A DNA stretch of 64,000 nucleotides from JAKALX01 sp964508715 (GCA_964508715.1 CAZDUX010000008.1:62001-126000), one strand, 5' to 3'. Positions 8,466-16,307 are shown, counted from the first letter of the stretch. Notes: generated by a model from the sequence alone, not told the origin. Numbers and translations: made by a program.

Positions 8466-9164
8466 ATGAGTGCCAGTCCCACGGCCCGCATTCTCGTTGT
8501 CGATGATGAGCCTGCAATCGCTGAGCTCGTCTCCACGGCGCTCCGCTATGAGGGCTTCGAGGTTGCGTCGGCTGGTACCGGGCGTGCTGCGCTCGCCTCC
8601 ATTGAGACCTTCCGGCCCGACGTCATTGTCCTCGACGTCATGCTCCCCGATATCGATGGGTTCGAGATCGTCCGCTCCCTCCGCGCCGAACAGGTCGATA
8701 TCCCGGTACTCTTCCTCACCGCGAAAGATGGCACCACTGATCGTGTCCGCGGCCTAACCCTCGGCGGCGACGACTACATCACGAAGCCGTTCTCCATCGC
8801 CGAACTCATTGCCAGGGTGCGCGTCGCTCTTCGCCGGTCAAAGCCTGCAGCTCGCCCCGCAGCCATGCGCTTCGCCGACCTCGAACTCAACGAAGAGACG
8901 TACGAGGTTCGCCGCGGCAAGGTCGACATCTCCCTTTCTCCCACGGAGTTCAAGCTCCTCCGCTACTTCGTCCTCAACCCCGACCGTGTCCTCTCCAAGC
9001 CCCAGATCCTCGACCACGTATGGGACTACGATTTCGAAGGCGACCCCAACGTCGTCGAAACCTACGTGAGCTACCTCCGCCGCAAGCTCGACTCTGCGGG
9101 CCCGCCGCTCATCCAGACAGTACGTGGCTTCGGGTATCGCCTCCGCGCAGCCAGCGGGAACTGA
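8466..9164 (+). CDS. OmpR/PhoB-family response regulator
   Basis: A 232-residue transcription regulator. The receiver domain (about 8-120) shows the acidic pair D13-D14, the phospho-acceptor D57 in VIVLDVMLPD, T85 and K107 (TKPF). A winged-helix DNA-binding domain follows from about 133, with ..LSPTEFKLLRYFVLNPDRVLSK and the C-terminal TVRGFGYRL signature of the OmpR class. It is followed after one base by its histidine kinase, so the pair is translationally coupled. Candidate -10 box CATACT lies at 8451-8456, nine bases before ATG, with no clear ribosome site, so the transcript may have almost no leader. Target genes are unknown. Confidence 0.93.
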   Translation: MSASPTARILVVDDEPAIAELVSTALRYEGFEVASAGTGRAALASIETFRPDVIVLDVMLPDIDGFEIVRSLRAEQVDIPVLFLTAKDGTTDRVRGLTLGGDDYITKPFSIAELIARVRVALRRSKPAARPAAMRFADLELNEETYEVRRGKVDISLSPTEFKLLRYFVLNPDRVLSKPQILDHVWDYDFEGDPNVVETYVSYLRRKLDSAGPPLIQTVRGFGYRLRAASGN

Positions 9165-9165
9165 T

Positions 9166-10590
9166 ATGTCCCTCCGGACACGCCTTATCGCCGGCATGCT
9201 GGCCCTCTTCGTGGTCGCGCTCGTCTCCGTCAATCTCGCTACCTACTTCGCCGTCGAACGCTTCCTCCTCCACCGCATCGACGTCCAACTCGACCAGGCC
9301 CGCGCCCCAGCAATGATCGAACTCGCCCCGAATCGCCCAACTCCCCATGACGGCGGGGGGCGTATGCCGTCCTTCCTCCCGCCCGGGACCTACATTGAAC
9401 TGCGCGATTCCACTGGCACTCTCGTCAATGCACGCTACTACGGCTTTGGTACCGATGTGCAACCTCCTCCCGACCTGCCTGGTGTGCTATCGGCACCGAG
9501 CACGAGCGGCGGCCGGCTGGCCGAAAGCCGCTTCGATACCGCTGCCCTGGATGGCTCTGCCAGCTACCGAGTCCTTGTCTCTCCTTCACCGTCAGGCGAT
9601 ACCATCGTGATCGCTGTACCCCTCACCGATGTCGACGATACGCTTTCGCAACTCCGCCTGATCGAGTTCGGTGTCTCGGGCGTCGCCGGCCTGGCCGCCC
9701 TTATCCTTGCCTCCTGGCTCATCCGCGAAGGGCTGCGTCCGCTCGAGCGGATGGCCGCGGTTGCCGACGACATCGCTGCTGGTGACCTCTCTCGCCGGGC
9801 TGAGAATGCGAACCCCCGCACGGAGGTGGGCCGTCTCGCCATTGCCTTCAACGAGATGCTCGCCCGCATAGAGGAAGCCTTCCAGGAACGACTCGCTACC
9901 GAGGAGCGTCTCCGCCGCTTCGTATCCGATGCCAGCCATGAGCTTCGAACGCCCCTTACCTCCATCCGTGGCTATGCAGAGCTCTTCTCAGGGGGCCAGG
10001 GGCGCCCCGCCGAGGACACGGCCCGGGCCATGCAGCGCATCGATGAGCAGGCGACGCGCATGTCTTCACTCGTCGAAGACCTCCTCCTCCTTGCCCGCCT
10101 CGATGAGCACCAGCCGCTCGAAAGCCAGCCAGTCGACCTCGCGCTCCTCGCCGCCGATGCCGTTGCGGACGCGACCGTCGCGGACTCCGATCGCGAGTAC
10201 CGACTCGAGGCTGTGCCGCTTGTGGTTGAGGGCGATGAACGCCGTCTTCGCCAGGTCCTCGCCAATCTCCTGGCGAACGAGCGCGTGCACACACCGACCC
10301 GCACTATCGTCACCGTCCGAATTGCCCGCCGCGAGGGCGGCGCAGTGATCGAAGTCGAGGATAACGGTCCAGGCTTCCCGCCGGGTGTCAACGGGAAGGT
10401 GTTTGAGCGCTTCTATCGTGCCGACGCGTCACGTTCCCGTGATAGTGGCGGCTCGGGCCTGGGACTCTCAATCGTCGCGTCAATCGTTGGCGCCCATGGT
10501 GGCCAGGTCTCAGCCATGAACATGGCGCCCAACGCCGGTGCACGTATCACCATCGAGCTCCCTGAGATGCCGTTCCAAGGTGAAGGTTAG
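9166..10590 (+). CDS. Sensor histidine kinase (HAMP-HisKA-HATPase)
   Basis: A 474-residue membrane kinase partnering the preceding regulator. Membrane span 1 is at about 8-30, an extracytoplasmic sensor region at about 31-165, span 2 at about 167-186, and a HAMP linker at about 187-240. The dimerisation/phosphoacceptor helix has H258 in SDASHELRTPLTSI. The ATP-binding domain shows the N-box NLLANERVHTP, the G1 box DNGPGF, the F-box FERFYRAD and the G2 box GSGLGLSIV. The start at 9166 is one base after the regulator's TGA. An upstream in-frame ATG at 9124 would overlap the regulator and lies before the natural start of the transmembrane region. The signal sensed is unknown; the outer loop shows no recognisable sensor domain. 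Confidence 0.93.
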   Translation: MSLRTRLIAGMLALFVVALVSVNLATYFAVERFLLHRIDVQLDQARAPAMIELAPNRPTPHDGGGRMPSFLPPGTYIELRDSTGTLVNARYYGFGTDVQPPPDLPGVLSAPSTSGGRLAESRFDTAALDGSASYRVLVSPSPSGDTIVIAVPLTDVDDTLSQLRLIEFGVSGVAGLAALILASWLIREGLRPLERMAAVADDIAAGDLSRRAENANPRTEVGRLAIAFNEMLARIEEAFQERLATEERLRRFVSDASHELRTPLTSIRGYAELFSGGQGRPAEDTARAMQRIDEQATRMSSLVEDLLLLARLDEHQPLESQPVDLALLAADAVADATVADSDREYRLEAVPLVVEGDERRLRQVLANLLANERVHTPTRTIVTVRIARREGGAVIEVEDNGPGFPPGVNGKVFERFYRADASRSRDSGGSGLGLSIVASIVGAHGGQVSAMNMAPNAGARITIELPEMPFQGEG

Positions 10591-11720
10591 GGGTCACCCC
10601 CGCCCGGCTCCGCGCGCCGCCGGTCATTCTCCCGCCAGGCTGCGTCATTGATCGCCATTAGCCCGCCGGCAACGAGCGAGTGACCCCCAAGCAGCACCGG
10701 CATTGGCGCCTCTGCCGCACCCTTTGTCAGGCGGCGAAGGTCCGGGTCGGCGATGCGCTCCCACGCCAGCAAGTCGCTCTGGAACCGATCCTCGCGTGAT
10801 GGCGCGATGCCGAGGTGTGCCTCAATGACCCGGGTGTCGAGGACAAGGGCATCGCCCAACTCCGACATGCGTGCGAAGAACCGCTCGGCACCGAGTTCCT
10901 CGAGCAGGAACCCCAGGACTGATCGCGGCCGGTGGCCCTGCGGTGCTGTTGCCAGCCCACGCTCCTCGCTGAACATCCGTACCCGGCAGGCGGTCTCCCG
11001 TTCGAGGTATTGCCACGTCATCGCACCTACCCGCCCCGCGACGACGATTTCCGCGCCCCGGTCGCAAAGGAGCGGCAGGAATCGCCGGTATCGCGCAGCA
11101 ACCGCTTCCGCCTCCGTGGCTGACCGGGCGAGCTCCGGGTCCAGCTCCTCGGTGAGTGCCAGTACCGCGAGGTCTGACGGTGTGTCGAGATCGAACTGGG
11201 TCGCTGTTGTCCGCGGCAGGATGATCGGTGCCAGCCCGGCGTCGTCACGGAGCCGGCGCGGCAGGAGGTTGTCCCGGCCCATCTCGCGGCAGCGTTCGAT
11301 CGCTTCGCCCGGCGTCCATGCCGTCAGGTCGGCCGAGAAGAAGTTATTGGTCACGAACCGCCCATCGCGCGACTCGAGTTGCTCGGCAATGAGCCGGAAC
11401 TCCGGTTCGCCGAGTAACGGCACGGACCCGGATCCCATCACCGCAGGCCTGAGCAACCCGTAACGTGACACGATTGTGCGTAGCCGCTCGTGGAATGCGA
11501 ACGGTTCCCCCGGGCGATCAGGATCGACGAGCACACCCGGCTGTCCCTCGAATGCCCCGCGCTCGTCGGTGGCGACGATGGCTGCTTCGAACCCTGCCGT
11601 GAGCGCGCTCCGGATGGTGCTCTTCGCCGCCGCTATTCGTGCCCGCGAGAGCATGCGCTCGGCCTCACCGTCCCCGGTCGCACCGTGGAAAACGACCAGG
11701 ACCGGGCGCTCGTATCCCAC
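10587..11720 (-). CDS. Uncharacterised nucleotidyltransferase-like protein
   Basis: I do not recognise a characterised homologue. With the GTG at 11720 the protein has 377 residues. The N-terminal 200 or so (PVLVVFHGAT, SRARIAAAKSTIRSALTAGFEAAIVATDE, later TQFDLDTPSDLAVLAL) have the alternating pattern and the late D-x-D-T-P-x-D segment seen in MobA/CofC-like NTP transferases. The C-terminal half is helical. There is no signal peptide or membrane span. Much longer readings of this frame reach back through the divergent amidohydrolase gene and are rejected. The real start may differ, since no strong ribosome site was found. It diverges from the M20 gene with only 60 bp between starts and converges with the kinase gene, overlapping four bases at the stops. 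Confidence 0.55.
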   Translation of the reverse strand: MGYERPVLVVFHGATGDGEAERMLSRARIAAAKSTIRSALTAGFEAAIVATDERGAFEGQPGVLVDPDRPGEPFAFHERLRTIVSRYGLLRPAVMGSGSVPLLGEPEFRLIAEQLESRDGRFVTNNFFSADLTAWTPGEAIERCREMGRDNLLPRRLRDDAGLAPIILPRTTATQFDLDTPSDLAVLALTEELDPELARSATEAEAVAARYRRFLPLLCDRGAEIVVAGRVGAMTWQYLERETACRVRMFSEERGLATAPQGHRPRSVLGFLLEELGAERFFARMSELGDALVLDTRVIEAHLGIAPSREDRFQSDLLAWERIADPDLRRLTKGAAEAPMPVLLGGHSLVAGGLMAINDAAWRENDRRRAEPGGGDP

Positions 11721-11767
11721 CCCATCAGCGTACGCGCCCTGGAGGCCTGCCGCGAATCCCCGGGGCG

Positions 11768-11773
11768 TATAGT
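11768..11773 (+). promoter_or_regulatory. -10 box of a probable leaderless promoter for the M20 gene
   Basis: TATAGT ends seven bases before the ATG at 11781, with no Shine-Dalgarno sequence between. Transcription should start at or next to the A of ATG. The same geometry is seen at 27857 and 47263. Confidence 0.6.
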
Positions 11774-11780
11774 GTGCCCC

Positions 11781-12959
11781 ATGATTGTGCTCGCTGAAGC
11801 CAGGGAGACCGCCTCCGCCGCCATCGATGCTGCCTCGCCGTCGCTCCGCGAACTGAGCCTCGACATCCATGCACATCCGGAGCTGAGCTTCGAGGAGCAC
11901 CATGCTCATCGCGTCCTCACCAGCTACCTCGGAGAGGCGGGCTTCGAGGTCGAATGCGGCGCCTTCGAGATGCCGACCGCCTTCCGCGCGACTTTCGGGA
12001 GCGGCACGCCGACGCTCGCGGTGTTCTGCGAGTACGATGCGCTGCCCGGTATCGGCCACGCCTGTGGTCACAACCTCATCGCCATATCCGGTATCGCGTG
12101 GGGCCTCGGTCTCGAGGCCGCGCTGGGCGAGGGGAACGGGTCTATCGTCATCCTTGGGAGTCCGGCCGAAGAGGGCGGCGGCGGCAAGGTATACATCGCT
12201 GAACGCGGTGGCCTCGATGGCGTCGACGCGGCCATGATGCTTCATCCCGCACCGGCCGGCAGCGCCTGGTCCACCCTCATTGCCCGCGAGGAGCTCCATG
12301 TCAGCTATCGCGGCCGGAACGCCCATGCTGGCGCCGCGCCGTGGATGGGTGTAAACGCCCTCGATGCCCTGGTAACCGCCTACACGGCGATCTCTTCGAT
12401 GCGACAGCAGATGCGTCCAACAGACCGCGTCCACGGGGTCATTACCAATGGCGGGGTCAAACCCAACATCATCCCCGACCTTGCTGCCGCCGAGTACTAC
12501 GTTCGCAGCCGTACCATGGCCGAACTCGAGGAGTTGCGAGCGAAGGTCGTGGGCTGCTTTGAAGGTGCAGCCCTCACCGCAGGCTGCAGCGTTGAGGTTG
12601 AGACGATCGGGAAGACCTATGCCGAAGTCGTGAACAATGACCCGATGGCAGAAGCCTACCGCGCCAACATGGCCGCTCTTGGGGTCGACCTCCCCGGCAA
12701 GAGCGCAGGGTTGGACGGCATCGGTGGTGCCAGCACGGATATGGGCAATATCAGCTACCTCGTCCCCTCGATTCACCCGTCGTTCGCCATCCCGGCGATG
12801 GCCGTGAACCACACCGCTGGCTTCACCGAAGCCGCCGCAACTCCACGGGCCCACGAGAACACCATCCGTGCTGCAAAGGCCCTCGCCCACACGGCCATCG
12901 ACCTCATCGCCAACCCGGCACTCCTGCAAGAGGTGAAAGCAGCGTTCACCGCGCGGTAG
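11781..12959 (+). CDS. M20-family amidohydrolase (PM20D2/AbgB-like)
   Basis: A 392-residue metallo-amidohydrolase of the peptidase M20D group. Metal-site features are clear: HAHPELSFEEHHA near residue 30, CEYDALPGIGHACGHN at 83-98, the general base/metal glutamates in SPAEEGGGGK (about 127-136), a dimerisation-domain His in RNAHAGAAPWMG, and the distal HTAGFTEAA. The CEYDALPGIGHACGHN form is characteristic of the M20 domain-containing protein 2 and aminobenzoyl-glutamate hydrolase branch, which cleave amide bonds of acyl- or dipeptide-like substrates. It has no signal peptide, so it is cytoplasmic. The ATG is preceded by a TATAGT box seven bases away, suggesting a leaderless mRNA. Confidence 0.87.
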   Translation: MIVLAEARETASAAIDAASPSLRELSLDIHAHPELSFEEHHAHRVLTSYLGEAGFEVECGAFEMPTAFRATFGSGTPTLAVFCEYDALPGIGHACGHNLIAISGIAWGLGLEAALGEGNGSIVILGSPAEEGGGGKVYIAERGGLDGVDAAMMLHPAPAGSAWSTLIAREELHVSYRGRNAHAGAAPWMGVNALDALVTAYTAISSMRQQMRPTDRVHGVITNGGVKPNIIPDLAAAEYYVRSRTMAELEELRAKVVGCFEGAALTAGCSVEVETIGKTYAEVVNNDPMAEAYRANMAALGVDLPGKSAGLDGIGGASTDMGNISYLVPSIHPSFAIPAMAVNHTAGFTEAAATPRAHENTIRAAKALAHTAIDLIANPALLQEVKAAFTAR

Positions 12960-13314
12960 CGGCTCGCCGCCGGGGGAGGGCCCTGCGTGCTGAGCGGAAG
13001 AAAAGGGTGGGGCAACCCTTGCCACTGCCTCATTCGAGAGCCGGCTTTGGAATCGCGCGTCGCGGTGTACAGCACCGGTGGGTTGCCGGGGTTGGACGCA
13101 CCGTGGGCAGCATACGTGTTGGAGTGGTGAGCCAGCGAGGGTTCCTCGTGGGAGTTCCGGGGGTTGAGAGATGGGTTGTCGCTGAGATGCATGGAGGGCA
13201 CGGGGATGTGGTAGCGGAGGGTACCGGGAGGGCCTATCGGTGGGTGGCAGCGGTAGAGCAGAACCGGGGGGAGGGAGCGGGTGCGATCTGATGCCGTGAT
13301 GCGAGAATGCAGGG
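12960..13314 (+). other. Intergenic stretch, purine-rich on the plus strand
   Basis: I find no convincing gene. The plus strand is strikingly G-rich over about 300 bases. Reading frames exist (for example 13007-13291), but they have biased composition and no ribosome site. A short hairpin AAGGGT..ACCCTT lies just after the amidohydrolase stop. The segment borders the AT-richer modification island and could be its left junction. Confidence 0.4.
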
Positions 13315-13755
13315 ATGGACGTCCACTCACCCGAGATCCGAAGCAAAAACATGGCTGCGATCCGGAGCGAAGGAACAAAGCCCGAGCTATACGTCAGGCG
13401 GACACTGCATGCGGCAGGATTCCGTTTTCGGCTCCATCGGAAGGATCTCCCTGGTAAGCCCGACATCGTTCTTCCGAGGTACAAGATGGTAGTTTTCGTC
13501 AACGGGTGCTTCTGGCACGGCCACGACTGTAGTGAAGGGCACTTACCGAAGACGAATACTGGCTACTGGCAAGCAAAGATTACTGGCAATATCGAACGAG
13601 ACTCAGTACGACATCAAGAGCTAAGAGAATCTGGATGGAATATTATAGTCGTTCATGAATGTAGATATAAGGAAGAGACTACCCAGCTTATTGACTTACT
13701 TCATCATTATGATCTACTAACATCGCACTTGCTTGCCGGGGGAACTTATGAATAA
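13315..13755 (+). CDS. vsr: Very short patch repair (Vsr) mismatch endonuclease
   Basis: A 146-residue nuclease that nicks DNA beside T:G mismatches created when 5-methylcytosine deaminates, protecting sites of a C5-methyltransferase. The N-terminal RSKNMAAIRSEGTKPE and LPGKPDIVLP motifs are diagnostic. D50 is the equivalent of the catalytic Asp51 of E. coli Vsr. The zinc site is C65-F-W-H68-G-H70-D-C72 with C116 further on, matching the E. coli spacing. The gene becomes visibly AT-richer towards its 3' end, unlike its neighbours. It converges with the HNH gene and overlaps it by 68 bases on the opposite strand. The methyltransferase whose sites it would guard is 500 bp away. Confidence 0.94.
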   Translation: MDVHSPEIRSKNMAAIRSEGTKPELYVRRTLHAAGFRFRLHRKDLPGKPDIVLPRYKMVVFVNGCFWHGHDCSEGHLPKTNTGYWQAKITGNIERDSVRHQELRESGWNIIVVHECRYKEETTQLIDLLHHYDLLTSHLLAGGTYE

Positions 13756-14290
13756 GCCATTCCATCGTCTTAATCTGATCTGCTCCTGGTGCTCGGCGAA
13801 TTTGAGCCAATAGCTTTGCAGATGTTGGGCGTTCTAATGAGGTGTTAGCTAGGCCTTCATTGCAGACGGAGCAAATTGCCCGGAGATTTGATGGATCATC
13901 CGTCCCGCCCATTGACTTATCGATGATATGCCCAATATGGAGTCTCGTCCTTCTCTGATCGTAAGGATGGGGATCGCCGGCTGCAGTGCCGCACATTTGA
14001 CAGGTGAAGCCGTTCCTATCCAGTACGTAAGCGCGGGTCTCTTTCGAAACGTCCCTCTCAAACGCAGGCCGAGACTTCGTACTCACCAAGACATATTGCC
14101 CTGGCCGGAGGTCATCTCTATCGTTATGACTTTCGATGTGCATCCCTTCTTGCTCGCGAAGCTCTCGAAGCCGTCGCCCCCATTCGGATGTACCGGCCAC
14201 CTGGCGCAGGGTGTCAGAATCCAGTACTTCGCCTACATGCTGATTCAGGAATGTGCGAAGCTTGGCGCGGGCACCAATTCGAGTTGCCAA
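13688..14290 (-). CDS. HNH endonuclease, probable restriction partner of the cytosine methyltransferase
   Basis: A 200-residue nuclease. The N-terminal region (RAKLRTFLNQHVGEVL...LRQVAGTSEWGRRLRELREQEG) looks like a DNA-recognition helix bundle. The C-terminal HNH fold has CQMC (97, 100), HIGH (118-121), SNLRAIC..CN (135-144), that is, a zinc-stabilised beta-beta-alpha-metal nuclease. The start is taken as TTG 14290 because an AAGGAG site lies ten bases upstream; this places the first 46 bases inside the 3' end of the methyltransferase gene, so the two are translationally coupled. From gene order I infer a type II restriction enzyme cutting the sequence the methyltransferase protects. It overlaps vsr antisense by 68 bases. 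Confidence 0.85.
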   Translation of the reverse strand: MATRIGARAKLRTFLNQHVGEVLDSDTLRQVAGTSEWGRRLRELREQEGMHIESHNDRDDLRPGQYVLVSTKSRPAFERDVSKETRAYVLDRNGFTCQMCGTAAGDPHPYDQRRTRLHIGHIIDKSMGGTDDPSNLRAICSVCNEGLANTSLERPTSAKLLAQIRRAPGADQIKTMEWLIHKFPRQASAMLVDHNDEVSQ

Positions 14291-15264
14291 CTCGTTTCCA
14301 CTCCTTGCTGCGTAGGGTCGTCCCGTGCGTTCAAGGCGACGCGAATGCTGTTGCCGACTGCCTGGGCAACAGGCGGTGGGAAAGCGTTTCCGACCTGCTT
14401 GTACGACGATGTCTTCGCGCCTGTGAATTGCCACTCCGCGGGGAAACCCTGGATGAGGGCGGCCATTTGTACCGTGAGGGATGGGTCACCAATGAACTCG
14501 GCCGGCGGGGGGGCTGCAGCTACCGTTTTGCCATTCACTCCGAGTGCCGCCCAGGCTTTTCGGGCGCGTGTTGGGCCCAGATCTGGGCCCCCGTGCTTTT
14601 TGGAGCCACCTACCAGCGTAGGTGCGATCTGATTCGCTCGACTCGCCCACTCATCGGCGCCCTTCCATCCCATCCGCTTCATTTCGCCCAAGAGAACCTC
14701 CCCGACGGTGGGTGGAGGGGTATTGCCTGGCTCTGGCCATCTGAACGCTGAGGCGTACTCGTCCTTCATCGCGACACAGATGACGCGCGGGCGGAGCTGG
14801 GGAACACCAAAGTCGGACGCATGCAACAGTCGCCACGAGGGGGAATAGCCCAGCCATCGTAATCGGAGATTTATCTCTTCCCTATAATCGTCAAAGACCC
14901 GGTCAAGAAGACCTCTCACGTTCTCGATCATCACGGCACGTGGCTCGATTTCCTCAACGAGCCTGAGCATGGTCGGGAAGAGGTCGCGTTCGTCGTTCTT
15001 TCCCAGTTGCAAGCCAGCCTTGGAGAAGGGTGGACACGGAACGCCGCCTGCGAGTAGATCGACTCCTGCGTACTCCGACCCAGACCAGCCCGTCACGTCA
15101 CCGTGGATGACATTCCACTCGGGGCGGTTGTGACGGAGCGTGGCACATGCGTGAGGGTCGATTTCGACCAGGGCAAGGTGGGCGAAACCGGCCTTTTCGA
15201 GCCCGAGTGCCTGACCTCCGGCACCCGCGCAGATCTCGACCGAAGTGAGTTGATTGTCCGCCAT
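14245..15264 (-). CDS. dcm: DNA (cytosine-5)-methyltransferase
   Basis: A 339-residue modification enzyme transferring methyl from SAM to C5 of cytosine in a specific sequence. Conserved motifs in order: I ICAGAGGQALGLE (11-23), the acidic VEIDPHAC (33-40), IV GGVPCPPFS with catalytic C77, VI ENV (114-116), VIII QLRPRV (156-161), a short target-recognition region at about 170-265, and X YKQVGNAFPPPVA. Motif IV has PCP rather than the more usual PCQ. A ribosome site AGGGAGAG precedes ATG 15264. It is transcribed with the HNH gene it overlaps; Vsr lies beyond in the opposite direction. The recognition sequence cannot be read from the protein. Confidence 0.94.
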   Translation of the reverse strand: MADNQLTSVEICAGAGGQALGLEKAGFAHLALVEIDPHACATLRHNRPEWNVIHGDVTGWSGSEYAGVDLLAGGVPCPPFSKAGLQLGKNDERDLFPTMLRLVEEIEPRAVMIENVRGLLDRVFDDYREEINLRLRWLGYSPSWRLLHASDFGVPQLRPRVICVAMKDEYASAFRWPEPGNTPPPTVGEVLLGEMKRMGWKGADEWASRANQIAPTLVGGSKKHGGPDLGPTRARKAWAALGVNGKTVAAAPPPAEFIGDPSLTVQMAALIQGFPAEWQFTGAKTSSYKQVGNAFPPPVAQAVGNSIRVALNARDDPTQQGVETSWQLELVPAPSFAHS

Positions 15265-15634
15265 GCTCTCCCTACATAATCGCGCACGGATGTTCTGATC
15301 GCGAGCCTATCTTAGCTGAAACCCAGCGTGCGGGCGCAATGGGCGCTGAAGACCCCGGGAAGAGCCCCGACACTGATGGTTCCGTGCCGCTCACTTATCC
15401 TCTGGAGCCGCTTGTGACTCCCATTGCGCGACAGAAGGTGTCGCCAAGGCGGGGTACGGTGCTCTCCATAACACCATGCAGCCCTCAAGACTCCGCCAAG
15501 ATTCTGCCAACGCGACGATAACGCGGCGACGCCCTATCATTGGTTGCCTATGCTTGCCCGCGGGGTTGCCCGGCGGGCTCGTCCGCCCCGCCACCACAAC
15601 CGGCCGGGCCATCCCGTAACACTGAGGTCCACCA
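15265..15634 (+). other. Intergenic region between the modification island and rplI
   Basis: No gene found. The left part carries the promoter of the methyltransferase (minus-strand GATTAT or TTATGT near 15280). The right part should hold the rplI promoter; TATGCT near 15549 is a candidate. A perfect 10-bp inverted repeat GCGCAATGGG/CCCATTGCGC occupies 15334-15343 and 15420-15429. The genes often found upstream of rplI in bacteria (rpsF, ssb, rpsR) are not here. Confidence 0.45.
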
Positions 15635-16225
15635 ATGAAGGTCGTCTTTTTCGAAGACGTGGAAGGTACTGCGCAGGTCGGCGAGGTGAAGGAAGTCAAG
15701 AATGGCTTCTACCGTAACTTCCTGCTCCCCCGCGGCATTGCGGGCCCCACGTCGCGCGATAACCTCCAGCGCGCCAACTCCCTCGCCCAGAAGGAGGCAC
15801 GCCGCCAGGAGAAGCTCGACTCCGAAGCCCGCTCCGTCGCCGACCGCATCCAGGGATACACCGTCACCATCGAGGCACGCGTCGGTGAGACGGGCCGTCT
15901 CTTCGGCTCGGTTACGAACCGCGATGTTGCCGAGAAACTGAACGCGTCGGCCGGTGTGAGCATCGATGCCCACACCATCCTCCTGGCTGAGCCGATTCGC
16001 GAGATTGGCAGGCGCCCGGTGACCGTGAAGTTCACGCGGAACGTCTCGTCGGAAGTAATCGTCGATGTCCAGCCAGACGAGGCGTCGAGGCCGGTGGTCG
16101 CGAAGCTCCTTGCCGAACGCGAAGCTGAGGCGAAGGCTGCCGAAGCTGCAGCGAAGGCCGCTGCCGAAGCCGCTGCAAAGGCTGCCGCCGAAGCCGGCGA
16201 CGATACCGAACCGTCGGGCGAATAA
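15635..16225 (+). CDS. rplI: 50S ribosomal protein L9
   Basis: Binds 23S rRNA at the base of the L1 stalk. The N-terminal RNA-binding domain shows the L9 signature (GEVKEVKNGFYRNFLLPRG, residues 16-34), followed by the long central helix and the C-terminal domain (about 75-148, with GRLFGSVTNRDVAEKL). Typical L9 is about 148 residues; this one has 196, because a low-complexity tail of Ala, Glu and Lys (from about 150, ending GDDTEPSGE) has been added. A GAGGT ribosome site precedes the ATG. dnaB follows 82 bases later in the same direction, the common rplI-dnaB order. Confidence 0.97.
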   Translation: MKVVFFEDVEGTAQVGEVKEVKNGFYRNFLLPRGIAGPTSRDNLQRANSLAQKEARRQEKLDSEARSVADRIQGYTVTIEARVGETGRLFGSVTNRDVAEKLNASAGVSIDAHTILLAEPIREIGRRPVTVKFTRNVSSEVIVDVQPDEASRPVVAKLLAEREAEAKAAEAAAKAAAEAAAKAAAEAGDDTEPSGE

Positions 16226-16237
16226 GGCACTCGTGGA

Positions 16238-16301
16238 AAGGAGGTAGCCGGGAACCAGCCTGCTTGCGTTTGGCACCCTTCTGCAGCGCCGGCTCCTCCT
16301 T
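16238..16301 (+). promoter_or_regulatory. Shine-Dalgarno/anti-Shine-Dalgarno hairpin ahead of dnaB
   Basis: AAGGAGGTAGCCGG (16238-16251) is complementary to CCGGCTCCTCCTT (16289-16301) apart from one bulged base. The right arm ends six bases before the dnaB ATG, and its CTCCTCCTT is itself a mimic of the 16S anti-SD. The hairpin could link or attenuate rplI and dnaB expression. The pairing is seen in the sequence; the function is inference. Confidence 0.5.
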
Positions 16302-16307
16302 CCGCTC

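Noticed and set aside
13007..13291. 94-codon plus-strand frame in the G-rich segment
   Set aside because: Composition follows the G bias; no ribosome site or motif.
10587..13502. A 971-codon open frame on the minus strand covering the amidohydrolase gene
   Set aside because: Only the 3' third has protein-like character; the rest is antisense to the well-supported M20 gene with its conserved metal-binding motifs.
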